DNA from: an uncultured Duncaniella sp.
GTDB taxonomy: Bacteria; Bacteroidota; Bacteroidia; Bacteroidales; Muribaculaceae
DNA length: 64,000 bases
Direction: 5' to 3'
NCBI GenBank assembly: GCA_910576785.1
Contig: CAJTJG010000019.1
Coordinates: forward strand, 3,690-67,689
Part shown: positions 26,853 to 35,936 of the stretch, in pieces
Layout: each line of letters opens with the position of its first letter
Numbering within the stretch: the stretch's first letter is position 1
Program-made: the position numbers and the translations under genes
The notes under the pieces: generated by a model
The model's database searches: none
What the model was told of the DNA's origin: nothing
The model's input: only the letters and a program-made list of their open reading frames with translations

Positions 26853-28574
26853 ATGAATCTTTCAGGTCCGATTGACTTCAAGCCGAAATCCATCTCGGCT
26901 CTGCGTCATTACTCAATGGAAAAATTCAAGGCCGACCTCGTGGCCGGCATAGTAGTCGGCATCGTGGCTCTACCTCTGGCCATCGCATTCGGTATAGCCA
27001 GTGGCGTCAGCCCAACAGTCGGTCTCATCACTGCCATCATAGGCGGCTTCATTGTATCGGCCGCCGGAGGATGCTCCGTACAGATAGGAGGTCCCACCGG
27101 TGCGTTCATAGTCATCGTCTACAACATCATCGCTACCTTCGGCCTTGAAGGTCTCGCCGTGGCCACATTCATGGCCGGACTCATACTCGTAGCCCTCGGA
27201 TTGTTCCGTCTCGGCACAGTCATAAAGTTCATACCCTACCCCATTGTGGTAGGTTTCACCGCAGGTATCGCACTTACTATTTTTTCAACCCAGATCAATG
27301 ACTTCCTCGGCCTCGGGCTGAAAAGCGTCCCGAGCGAATTCATACCCAAATGGGGCGTATACCTCTCCAACTTATCCAATATCAACATCACCACTCTTCT
27401 CGTAGGCCTTGCATCACTGGCCATCATCGTGCTGACGCCCAAGATATCGCGTCGTCTGCCCGGAGCACTCCTTGCCATCATCATAGTCACCGCTGTAGTG
27501 AGCCTGGTGCCCGGCATACATGTCGAAACCATCGGCGACCGTTTCGGCTCCCTCCCCACCGACATCCCGCAGCCCCACGGCTTCGAGCTCAATATGGCCA
27601 CCATCAACCGTCTCCTTCCCTCAGCCTTCACCATCGCTATCCTCGGCGCTATCGAGAGCCTCCTGTCGGCCACTGTGGCTGACGGTGTCACCGGATCGCG
27701 CACCAACTCCAACACCGAGCTAATAGGTCAGGGCATGGCAAATATAGTGGTGCCCTTCTTCGGCGGCATACCCGTCACCGGCGCCATAGCCCGCACCATG
27801 ACCAACATCACCAACGGCGGTCGCACACCTGTGGCAGGTATCATCCATGCCGCTGTACTCTTCCTCATCTTCCTCTTCATGATGCCGCTCATCAATCTTG
27901 TCCCCATGTCATGTCTCGCAGCCGTGCTGATTGTCGTGGCATACAACATGAGCGGATGGCGCACCATACGAGCCATATTCCACAATCCCAAGAGCGACAT
28001 ATCCGTCCTCGCTCTCACCTTTCTCCTCACCGTGATATTCGACCTCACCATAGCCATAGAGATGGGTCTGCTGCTGGCCATCATCCTCTTCCTGCGCCGT
28101 GTCATGGAGAACACCGAGATCAAGGTATACTCCGAGCAGCTCGACATAGCCGAAGGATCGGAGACCACCATGCACGAGGTGCTCAATGTGGCAAATGGTG
28201 TGGAGGTCTACGAGATCGACGGCCCCTTCTTCTTCGGTGTGGCCACCAAGTTTGACGAGATGATGCGCACCACACTCGGCCGTAAGCCCCGTGTCCGCAT
28301 CATACGCATGCGCAAGGTTCCGTTCATTGACTCCACCGCTATCCACAACCTTGAGATACTTATCAAGTCATCCGCCGAGGAGAATATCCACGTTGTACTC
28401 TCCGGCGTCAAGGACAACGTGCGCAAATCGCTTGTCAATGCCGGCATAGACCGTCTGCTTGGCCCTGACCATATATGCGACCACATAACCAAGGCCGTCG
28501 AGGTGGCCAACCGCATTGCCTCGGAGGGTATTGACAGCAATGACCCAGTGAAACCTGACACACTGACTGCTTGA
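26853..28574 (+). CDS. SulP-family anion transporter with STAS domain
   Basis: A 573-residue inner-membrane protein. The N-terminal 430 residues hold about 12-14 membrane segments with the SulP signature (ADLVAGIVVGIVALPLAIAF; GGPTGAFIVIVYNI). The C-terminal STAS domain includes VYEIDGPFFFGVATKFDEM and the phosphorylation-loop-like RKVPFIDSTAIHNLE. SulP proteins carry sulfate, bicarbonate or dicarboxylates, usually coupled to Na+ or H+; the substrate is not visible. The protein has its own promoter and ends one base before the next start, suggesting co-transcription. Confidence 0.92.
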   Translation: MNLSGPIDFKPKSISALRHYSMEKFKADLVAGIVVGIVALPLAIAFGIASGVSPTVGLITAIIGGFIVSAAGGCSVQIGGPTGAFIVIVYNIIATFGLEGLAVATFMAGLILVALGLFRLGTVIKFIPYPIVVGFTAGIALTIFSTQINDFLGLGLKSVPSEFIPKWGVYLSNLSNINITTLLVGLASLAIIVLTPKISRRLPGALLAIIIVTAVVSLVPGIHVETIGDRFGSLPTDIPQPHGFELNMATINRLLPSAFTIAILGAIESLLSATVADGVTGSRTNSNTELIGQGMANIVVPFFGGIPVTGAIARTMTNITNGGRTPVAGIIHAAVLFLIFLFMMPLINLVPMSCLAAVLIVVAYNMSGWRTIRAIFHNPKSDISVLALTFLLTVIFDLTIAIEMGLLLAIILFLRRVMENTEIKVYSEQLDIAEGSETTMHEVLNVANGVEVYEIDGPFFFGVATKFDEMMRTTLGRKPRVRIIRMRKVPFIDSTAIHNLEILIKSSAEENIHVVLSGVKDNVRKSLVNAGIDRLLGPDHICDHITKAVEVANRIASEGIDSNDPVKPDTLTA

Positions 28575-28575
28575 T

Positions 28576-29451
28576 ATGTGGGTAATCCTCGCTACAGTAT
28601 CGGCTTTGTGTCTCGGCTTCTACGATGTGATGAAGAAGTTGAGCGTAGACCGCAACAATGTGCTCGGAGTACTGTTTCTGAACACACTGTTTGGCGCTCT
28701 GCTCATGTGTCCTGTCATAATCATGGGCCTGAGCCATGGCTACTATGGTCTTGGCGGCACACTTGAGGGACATGGAGCCATACTGCTGAAATCGTTCATC
28801 GTGCTTGGTTCATGGCTCCTCGGCTACGGATCCATCAAGCACCTGCCGCTCACCATAGCCGGGCCGGTCAATGCATCCAGACCTGTCCTGGTGCTCGTTG
28901 GCGCACTCATAATATTCGGAGAGCGCCTCAATGCATGGCAATGGGCAGGTGTTCTCCTCGGATTCTGGTCTCTCTTCTTCATTAGCCGGGTGGGTGGCCG
29001 CGAAGGATTCTCGCTCAAGAGCAGCCGGTGGGTATGGATGGCAATAGGAGCGACATCGCTCGGTGCCATCAGCGCTCTCTACGACAAATACCTCCTGGGC
29101 CGCTACGAACCGCTCGAAGTCCAGGCATGGTACTCTCTCTACCAGCTCGTCATCATGGGCATCACTCTGGCCGTCATAATGCGCGTGCACCCGTCAGCCA
29201 CACCTCTGAAATGGAGATGGACCATCCCCCTGATATCAGTGTTCCTGACAGTGGCTGACATTGCCTACTTCTATTCCCTCTCAATGGATGACTCCATGAT
29301 AGCCGTTGTGTCCATGATAAGACGCGGCAGCGTCATAGTGTCATTCATCTACGGAGTGATAGCTCTCCACGAGAAGAACATCCGCCTCAAACTCATCGAT
29401 CTCACCATACTGCTCATCGGTCTGACATTCCTCGTCATAGGCAGCCTCTGA
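28576..29451 (+). CDS. EamA/DMT-superfamily permease
   Basis: A 291-residue membrane protein with ten hydrophobic segments in two repeats of five, as in drug/metabolite transporters. The segments IAGPVNASRPVLVLVGALII and FGERLNAWQWAGVLLGFWSL match the EamA repeat end (GE followed by a helix), and the second repeat ends HEKNIRLKLIDLTILLIGLT. Substrate unknown. It begins one base after the SulP stop, so the two are one transcription unit. The unit ends in the strong hairpin at 29506-29558. Confidence 0.85.
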   Translation: MWVILATVSALCLGFYDVMKKLSVDRNNVLGVLFLNTLFGALLMCPVIIMGLSHGYYGLGGTLEGHGAILLKSFIVLGSWLLGYGSIKHLPLTIAGPVNASRPVLVLVGALIIFGERLNAWQWAGVLLGFWSLFFISRVGGREGFSLKSSRWVWMAIGATSLGAISALYDKYLLGRYEPLEVQAWYSLYQLVIMGITLAVIMRVHPSATPLKWRWTIPLISVFLTVADIAYFYSLSMDDSMIAVVSMIRRGSVIVSFIYGVIALHEKNIRLKLIDLTILLIGLTFLVIGSL

Positions 29452-29505
29452 TCACACTTGACGGTGTGTCAAAAAATACAGGAGACACCACTCCTCCACA
29501 TACAA

Positions 29506-29558
29506 AAAAATAGAGAAGGAAGTAACGAAAATCAATCGTTACTTCCTTCTCTATTTTT
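29506..29558. terminator. Bidirectional terminator between convergent genes
   Basis: Perfect 23-bp inverted repeat (arms 29506-29528 and 29536-29558, 7-nt loop). Runs of A on the left and T on the right give a U-tail in both directions. It serves the EamA permease gene from the left and pnp from the right. Confidence 0.9.
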
Positions 29559-29607
29559 AATGCTTATATGACCTTACATGTCTGTCATGACTGTAAGTTA
29601 GTTTGCA

Positions 29608-31845
29608 TTACTCACGGTTGCCGCGGTCACGGCGGGGACGGTCGCCATCACGACGCGGACGGCGCTCGCCACGGTCACCCTCACGGCGCGGACGCTCGCC
29701 ACGCTCGGGACGGGGACGCTCTACATAACCTTCGGGTTTGGGCTGGAGAGCACGCATGGACAGACGATACTTGCCGGTCTTCTTGTCGATCTCGATAAGC
29801 TTGACCTCAAGTTCATCTCCCTCCTTGAGTCCGGAAGCCTCCATGTTCTCGAGACGCTCCCAGGAGATCTCTGAGATGTGGAGAAGGCCATCACGGTTGG
29901 GCATGAACTCTACAAACGCGCCGAACTCAAGGATTGAACGTACCTTACCTTTGTACACCTTACCCTCTTCGGGAAGCTCCACAATGGCGTTGATCATATC
30001 AAGAGCCTTGTCGATAGCAGGCTTGTTGGCTGCGGCCACCTCGATGTAGCCACCCTCGGGGATCTCGTCGATGCTTACGGTAGCACCGCTGGCCTCCTGT
30101 ATGCCCTGGATCACCTTTCCGCCCGGGCCAATGACAGCACCGATGAGCTCCTTGGGTATGAGCATGGTGACGATACGGGGCACATTCGGCTTGTAGTCCT
30201 CGCGGGGTGCCGGGATGGTCTCCTGAATCTTGTCAAGGATGTGCATGCGACCGTCGCGGGCCTGAAGAAGAGCCTTCTCGAGTATCTCATAGCTCAGACC
30301 GTCACACTTGATATCCATCTGTGTGGCGGTGATGCCCTGACGGGTACCGGTTACCTTGAAGTCCATGTCGCCCAGATGATCCTCGTCACCGAGTATATCG
30401 GAGAGCACGGCATACTTGCCGGACGCTGTATCTGTGATGAGACCCATGGCGATACCGCTGACAGGACGTTTCATCTTCACACCTGCGTCGAGGAGCGAGA
30501 GTGTGCCTGCACATACAGTGGCCATGGAGGAAGATCCGTTTGACTCGAGGATGTCGCTGACAATGCGGCATACATAGGGGAAGTCATCGGGGAACATGCG
30601 CTTGAGTGCACGATGGGCAAGATTGCCATGGCCTACCTCGCGGCGACCCACGCCACGCACGGGCTTAGCCTCGCCGGTGGAGAAGGGGGGGAAGTTGTAG
30701 TGAAGGAGGAAACGCTCGCGACCCTGATTGAGCACGTCGTCAAGAATCTTCTCGTCAAGCTTTGTACCGAGGGTCACGGTAGCGAGGCTCTGTGTCTCAC
30801 CGCGGGTGAACACGGCCGAACCGTGAGGTCCGGGCAGATAATCCACCTCACACCATATGGGACGGATCTCTGTGGTCTTACGACCGTCAAGACGGATACC
30901 CTCATCAAGGATGCAACGGCGCACAGCCTCTTTCTCCACATCGTGGTAATAACGCTTCACCAGCGGAGTCTTCTCATCGCGCTCCTCCTCGGGAAGAGAG
31001 TCGATATACTCCTGGCAGATGGCATCGAAGCTATCCTGACGCCAATGCTTGTCGGCATTGCCGGCCTTGGCAATAGCGTAAGCCTTGTCATAGCACTTGT
31101 CATGAACATCCTTGCGGAGCTCCTCATCGTTTGTCTCGTGGCAGTACTCGCGCTTCACTGTCGAGCCAACCTCCTCGGCGAGCTCCATCTGAGCCTTGCA
31201 CTGTACCTTGATGGCATCGTGGGCAGCACGGAGAGCGGCGAGAAGATCGGCCTCGCTCACTTCGTTCATCTCACCCTCCACCATCATGATGTTATCGTAG
31301 GTTGCACCTACCATCAACTCCATGTCGGCTTTCTCAAGTTGCTCAAATGTGGGATCGATGACGAACTCACCGTCGATGCGGGCCACACGAACCTCCGAAA
31401 TGGGACCGTTGAAAGGGATATCGCTCACCGCGATGGCTGCCGATGCGGCGAGGCCGGCGAGAGCGTCGGGCATATCGACACCGTCAGATGAATACATGGT
31501 CACCTGCACGAACGTGTCAGCATGGTAATTGTCGGGGAAAAGAGGGCGGAGCACACGGTCTACAAGACGCGATGTGAGGATCTCATAATCGCTGGCACGT
31601 CCCTCACGCTTGAGAAAGCCGCCGGGGAAGCGTCCATTGGAGGAGAATTTCTCTTTGTACTCTACCTGCAGGGGCATGAAGTCTACCCCCTCGCCTGCCT
31701 CCTTGGCTGTCACCACTGTGGCAAGCAGCATGGTGTTGCCCATGCGTAATTCTACCGCTCCATCGGCCTGCTTAGCGAGTTTGCCGGTCTCAAGGGTGAT
31801 GGTCCGACCGTCAGGCAACGCGATGGTTTTTTTGATTGGATTCAT
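29608..31845 (-). CDS. pnp: Polynucleotide phosphorylase
   Basis: A 745-residue 3'-to-5' exoribonuclease that degrades RNA phosphorolytically; core of the degradosome. Order: RNase PH domain 1 (GAVELRMGNTMLLATVVTAK), helical linker, RNase PH domain 2 (GSAVFTRGETQSLATVTLGT; FPPFSTGEAKPVRGVGRREV), KH domain (LIGAVIGPGGKVIQGIQEAS) and S1 domain (YKGKVRSILEFGAFVEFMPN). The C-terminal tail of about 35 residues is unusually rich in Arg, Gly, Glu and Asp (RPRPERGERPRREGDRG), a likely disordered RNA- or protein-binding tail. Monocistronic, with its own promoter and shared terminator. Confidence 0.97.
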   Translation of the reverse strand: MNPIKKTIALPDGRTITLETGKLAKQADGAVELRMGNTMLLATVVTAKEAGEGVDFMPLQVEYKEKFSSNGRFPGGFLKREGRASDYEILTSRLVDRVLRPLFPDNYHADTFVQVTMYSSDGVDMPDALAGLAASAAIAVSDIPFNGPISEVRVARIDGEFVIDPTFEQLEKADMELMVGATYDNIMMVEGEMNEVSEADLLAALRAAHDAIKVQCKAQMELAEEVGSTVKREYCHETNDEELRKDVHDKCYDKAYAIAKAGNADKHWRQDSFDAICQEYIDSLPEEERDEKTPLVKRYYHDVEKEAVRRCILDEGIRLDGRKTTEIRPIWCEVDYLPGPHGSAVFTRGETQSLATVTLGTKLDEKILDDVLNQGRERFLLHYNFPPFSTGEAKPVRGVGRREVGHGNLAHRALKRMFPDDFPYVCRIVSDILESNGSSSMATVCAGTLSLLDAGVKMKRPVSGIAMGLITDTASGKYAVLSDILGDEDHLGDMDFKVTGTRQGITATQMDIKCDGLSYEILEKALLQARDGRMHILDKIQETIPAPREDYKPNVPRIVTMLIPKELIGAVIGPGGKVIQGIQEASGATVSIDEIPEGGYIEVAAANKPAIDKALDMINAIVELPEEGKVYKGKVRSILEFGAFVEFMPNRDGLLHISEISWERLENMEASGLKEGDELEVKLIEIDKKTGKYRLSMRALQPKPEGYVERPRPERGERPRREGDRGERRPRRDGDRPRRDRGNRE

Positions 31846-31943
31846 AAAATATTAAAAAATCAGCTTATAGGTTTCGTCGTTTTTGCAGCTTAATGTGTCA
31901 GGTCACCGACCTTTTCCGCTCTCATGCGGACACAATCGGCTGA

Positions 31944-31951
31944 CAAAGATA
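31944..31951 (-). promoter_or_regulatory. Promoter -7 element for pnp
   Basis: On the minus strand TATCTTTG (TAnnTTTG), about 100 bases before the pnp start, so the leader is about 90 bases. PNPase leaders are often autoregulated; no clear hairpin was seen here by eye. Confidence 0.55.
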
Positions 31952-31997
31952 CAAATTTTCATGAACTTTTCCCACTTCCGGACACATTATTTACAAG

Positions 31998-32042
31998 AAA
32001 TACGGGGAGAAAGCCGTTTTTTACAGCCTTCTCCCCGTATTT
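31998..32042 (-). terminator. Terminator of the GLUG-repeat protein gene
   Basis: Inverted repeat with 14-bp arms (31998-32011 and 32029-32042, stem core TACGGGGAGAA) 18 bases after the stop of the minus-strand gene at 32060, followed on that strand by TTTCTTGTAAAT. Confidence 0.8.
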
Positions 32043-32059
32043 TTCGGTAGATTAGTGGA

Positions 32060-35000
32060 TTATTTCACTGCTATCTTGAGCGTATGGCGTGTTCCATCGG
32101 CTGCGACGGCTTCGGCTACATACACTCCGGACACGAGTCCGGCAGTGGACAGCGAGCCATTGCCATATGCTACAGCCGAGCCACTGATATTCCAGAGTGT
32201 GATGCGGCAGCCTGAGGCAAGTACTACACCGCCATCATAGCTTACTCCGGCAGCGTCAGCACCCACCTGTCCTATGCCCGAGCGGCCGAACACTTTGAGT
32301 TCTGCGCTCACGGCTCCGGTAGTGGCGGTGACAGTATACGTGCCTTCGGCAGATACGCTGATCTCGATCACGGCATTGCCTTCCTCGGTAAGCTCTACAG
32401 GGGTAACCATACATGCAGCCTCGTCAGAGCTCTCGATCGACAACGCATCAAACTCTATGCCCTCGAGCACGAGAATCACGCTTTCAGTCTTGCCAGCGGT
32501 CACTGTTATTTCAGCAGGTGTGAAGTACAAGGCCTGCCCCACTGTGCTTTCATACCATAGACCGGGAATGGATGACATGGTGTTGACCCAGGGTTCGGCC
32601 GTGGTATATCCGTCAAATTTAAATCCGAGGTTTGTAAAGAACTCAGAAGACAGATCTTCTGCCGTCACATCCTTACCCTCAGTAGTGGTATGGTCGGCCT
32701 CGGTGTCAGCATGAAGTTTGGAGAGAGAAGAAAGAGAATGATTGTTGCGGATAAATGCCTCGGGAGCGGCGGGATCGCCAAGCTCATACACCCAGTCCTG
32801 AAGTTCGGGGTCATACTTCTCACCGATGATCTCGGGGTCGTCATTGACGGCCGAGCGACCTACGATGCGATGGGCAGTGGCGAGCAGCTCCTCACCCTCA
32901 GGGATAGTTATGGCATCAAGGGCCACCAGATTGTTTTCTATCACATATGAGGCCACAGGAGTGTCATCACCCGACAAAGAGCCAGTGTTCGAGGCAAGCT
33001 CACCGGCGATACCGCCCACATGGATGTATTTATAAGGCTGATATGTGAGATAGTTCATGCGCTGACCAGCCTCTGTGGCTGTAATAGAGCCCTCCACCAC
33101 GCAACGGCCTATGTAGCCGCGGGCATTGTTGGACGCTATGCCGCCGATACTGTTCTTGGCCTTGAGCGAGGCATTGACATGGCTGTCGGTGACCGATGCG
33201 GTCGACTTCATATAGGACGCTATGCCGCCGAGACCCGATGAAGCCTCGATGGAGCCTTTCACATAGCAGGCATTGACCTTGCAGTCCAGACCGAGGTCTG
33301 CCACAAGACCACCCACCATACCGCAGTAAGGCAGATTGATGTCACCGATGAATGAACAACCATCAAACACTGTGGCGAACGTCGACGACGCAAATGAACC
33401 GAAGTCATCTGTATTGTCGCCATCAACCTTGGCGCGGGAAATGTGTACATTCTCAAAACGTGCATTGTATGTGCCGGAAGCGATTATCGCATCTGCTGTA
33501 CCGGACACCACAGGATCGGCGATAGTAAGATCACGTATCACACTCACCTTGTCGGAACTTGCGTTGCCGAACACCTTGAACAACGGAGAAGATACCAGAT
33601 TGAGACCTCTCATCGTATGGCCTGCGCCATCGATGGTTCCGAGGAATGTTCCAGAGATCACTGTGAAAGGCACACCGTCGAAGTCAATGTCGGATGCAAA
33701 CCGGTAGTTGCCGGTGAGATTGTTGCGTATCTGACCGAAGTCACCGGCCGACTTTATGATATAAGGATCCTCGGCTGTACCTGAGCCTTCGAACTTGTTG
33801 AGCGGGAGGGAGACAAACTCATTATGATACAGATTGTCATCAAAATCGTCATAGGATATCCATATGGCCGGGTTGGAAGCCAGATTGGACAGACTCACGG
33901 ATATGGACGAGTCATACACGTCGAATACCCTGCGGAAGAGCATCTCCTCACGATCGTTGACCACACAAAGCTCTGTTGCAGTCTGCGATGCCGATCCGGT
34001 GCCACGCTGCACGAGTATCATGTACTCATTGGAGGCATCAGTGTTGAACAGGAACGGATCAAGACCATTGGCCGAGATGTAAGGCATGATGCGGTAAACA
34101 TCCTTACCGGCATTAAGGCGATCCACCTTGAGGAAGTTGCCATCGGCATCAAACCATGCCACCTGATGATATACATTGTCATTGGCATCCACATTACCAT
34201 GCTGCGAAGAGATGGCATAACGGTACGATCCGCCTCCGGGCACTCGGTCGAGGCTCAGAGAAAGGGCAAGATCCTCGGTACCTGTATAGACGGAAGGTGC
34301 GATGAATGCCTTGCGCTCCAACGAAGGATAGTCATAGAACTGGAAGCCATAGTCGCCCTCGGCACTCAGCTCAAGGAAGCAATACTGCTCCGGCTGTCCG
34401 GTCACAGAACTGAGCGCAAGGTATCCGCCGTTGTCCTCGCCGAAAGTATTGATGACATCACCCTTGACATCGTAAACAGCGAAATAGTCAAAGCTCTCCT
34501 CGCGGTTGATGTTGGAGTCATGCACTGAGATGACGAACGCAGGAGATTTGTCTTCGGTAAAGTCGAAGGACAGGTCGCCTATGCCCTGGAACTGTCCCAG
34601 ACAGTAGGAGCGGATCATGAAACCGTCGGACGGAGTGCCACACGGGATCTTTGTCACCGACTTCTCCACCATCTTCTGCCCCTCCTTGTGATAGAGGGTG
34701 ACAACATAATTGTTGTCAGGCGAAAGGCGGTCATCCGTATAATCGAACGGATTCAGGAAGAAAGTCTTCTCATAGCGTGCCACAGCCACATACAGATCCG
34801 ACCCCTTGGAGTTGAGCAGCACAGGCAAACTCTCGTTATCGCCATCGCTCATGACATACATCATATCCACTTTGAATGACTCAAGCACCGAAGCCTTCTT
34901 GTTTTGATATGTGGCTTTGGTGAGGATATCGAAAGTATAGAACATCTCTTTCTCCGTATACTCCTCGCCGGCAAAGAACTCCATGAAGAAATCCTCGCTC

Positions 35001-35641
35001 CAGCGGTCAGCGGCATTGTTGATGGCTGAAGTATAATACCCCTTGAGTGTCTCCACTACGGGAGCATTCTCGTCAGCGCCCTTCAGCGAATATACATATG
35101 TATAAGGATCTGCTCCAAAGTCATCCACCGGACGGTAGTTGGCCATGAGCATGATCTCATAGTTATTGTCGGTATTGAAGAACTTCTGTGTCACGGCGGC
35201 TCCGAACTGCACTGCCGAGCAGAAAGCATATCCTTCCGGCACGGGGATGGGTTCATCTATGCGGCCCACCACCTTATAATTCTGGTCATAGACAGTAGCT
35301 TTGATGCCCTTGATGGCATACTGAGTGTAGCTGTCGCTCTGCGAGATGACCTCCTTGTCATAATCAGCGGTCACGAACCAAGTCGAGCCATCAGGCATGT
35401 CAAGATATGCGTAATTCTCAGCCGGATCGAAGGAATGATCGAAATCCGACTTCGGAGCGGCCTTCATAGCCTTTGAAGCCGACGCTCCGAGTGTCCATTC
35501 CGACTGTGCGGCACGACTCTTCGGTGCCCACTTGAATGGCTCGGCAGAAGCAGACTGACGCATCGGGGCTCCATGTGCTGCAACGCCACATGTACACGCC
35601 ACCAACGAAGCCATAGCTACTATGCGTAGAGATTTTTTCAT
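32060..35641 (-). CDS. Large secreted surface protein with GLUG repeats and T9SS-like C-terminal domain
   Basis: A 1,193-residue exported protein. I chose ATG 35641 (MKKSLRIVAMASLVACTCGV), which gives a clean signal peptide; the ATG at 35689 adds 16 residues in front of it and lies only a few bases from a weak -7-like element. Residues 100-600 form a beta-rich region with no known motif. Around 617-900 lie GLUG-type repeats (GTAEDPYIIKSAGDFGQIRN; CGMVGGLVADLG; SSGLGGIASYMKSTASVTDS; SIGGIASNNARGYIGRCVVE), found in adhesins and IgA-protease-like proteins. The last 75 residues (RITLWNISGSAVAYGNGSLS; LVSGVYVAEAVAADGTRHTL) resemble a type IX secretion sorting domain. Probable role: cell-surface binding. 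It is followed by a terminator, and the C10 protease gene lies upstream. Confidence 0.82.
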   Translation of the reverse strand: MKKSLRIVAMASLVACTCGVAAHGAPMRQSASAEPFKWAPKSRAAQSEWTLGASASKAMKAAPKSDFDHSFDPAENYAYLDMPDGSTWFVTADYDKEVISQSDSYTQYAIKGIKATVYDQNYKVVGRIDEPIPVPEGYAFCSAVQFGAAVTQKFFNTDNNYEIMLMANYRPVDDFGADPYTYVYSLKGADENAPVVETLKGYYTSAINNAADRWSEDFFMEFFAGEEYTEKEMFYTFDILTKATYQNKKASVLESFKVDMMYVMSDGDNESLPVLLNSKGSDLYVAVARYEKTFFLNPFDYTDDRLSPDNNYVVTLYHKEGQKMVEKSVTKIPCGTPSDGFMIRSYCLGQFQGIGDLSFDFTEDKSPAFVISVHDSNINREESFDYFAVYDVKGDVINTFGEDNGGYLALSSVTGQPEQYCFLELSAEGDYGFQFYDYPSLERKAFIAPSVYTGTEDLALSLSLDRVPGGGSYRYAISSQHGNVDANDNVYHQVAWFDADGNFLKVDRLNAGKDVYRIMPYISANGLDPFLFNTDASNEYMILVQRGTGSASQTATELCVVNDREEMLFRRVFDVYDSSISVSLSNLASNPAIWISYDDFDDNLYHNEFVSLPLNKFEGSGTAEDPYIIKSAGDFGQIRNNLTGNYRFASDIDFDGVPFTVISGTFLGTIDGAGHTMRGLNLVSSPLFKVFGNASSDKVSVIRDLTIADPVVSGTADAIIASGTYNARFENVHISRAKVDGDNTDDFGSFASSTFATVFDGCSFIGDINLPYCGMVGGLVADLGLDCKVNACYVKGSIEASSGLGGIASYMKSTASVTDSHVNASLKAKNSIGGIASNNARGYIGRCVVEGSITATEAGQRMNYLTYQPYKYIHVGGIAGELASNTGSLSGDDTPVASYVIENNLVALDAITIPEGEELLATAHRIVGRSAVNDDPEIIGEKYDPELQDWVYELGDPAAPEAFIRNNHSLSSLSKLHADTEADHTTTEGKDVTAEDLSSEFFTNLGFKFDGYTTAEPWVNTMSSIPGLWYESTVGQALYFTPAEITVTAGKTESVILVLEGIEFDALSIESSDEAACMVTPVELTEEGNAVIEISVSAEGTYTVTATTGAVSAELKVFGRSGIGQVGADAAGVSYDGGVVLASGCRITLWNISGSAVAYGNGSLSTAGLVSGVYVAEAVAADGTRHTLKIAVK

Positions 35642-35936
35642 TGATAAGAAATGTGATTGGTTAAAGATTCTTTTGTATAGGTTTTTCAATCCGCGAAGTT
35701 ACGACAATTCCGGCGCACGAATTTACAATTCAATATTAATAATAGTTAAATCGCTAATTGACAATGACCCTGAACCACTGTGGCGGTGTGTCAGATTACA
35801 GAAGAAACCAAATAAAGCAAGAAAGGACAAAGGCGACTGTATATTAATTCTCAGTACGACAATTAATTATTATGTCACCTTTATCCTTTCTTACTCCTTT
35901 TGCGTTTTCCCGTGAATAACGGTTTTAACGCCGATC
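35642..35936. other. Intergenic region upstream of the GLUG-repeat gene
   Basis: 295 bases between two minus-strand genes. Close to the downstream gene, TAACTTCG (minus strand, about 35697-35704) is one base from the -7 consensus TAnnTTTG. I see no strong hairpin to end the C10 protease transcript, and nothing else that looks functional. Confidence 0.4.
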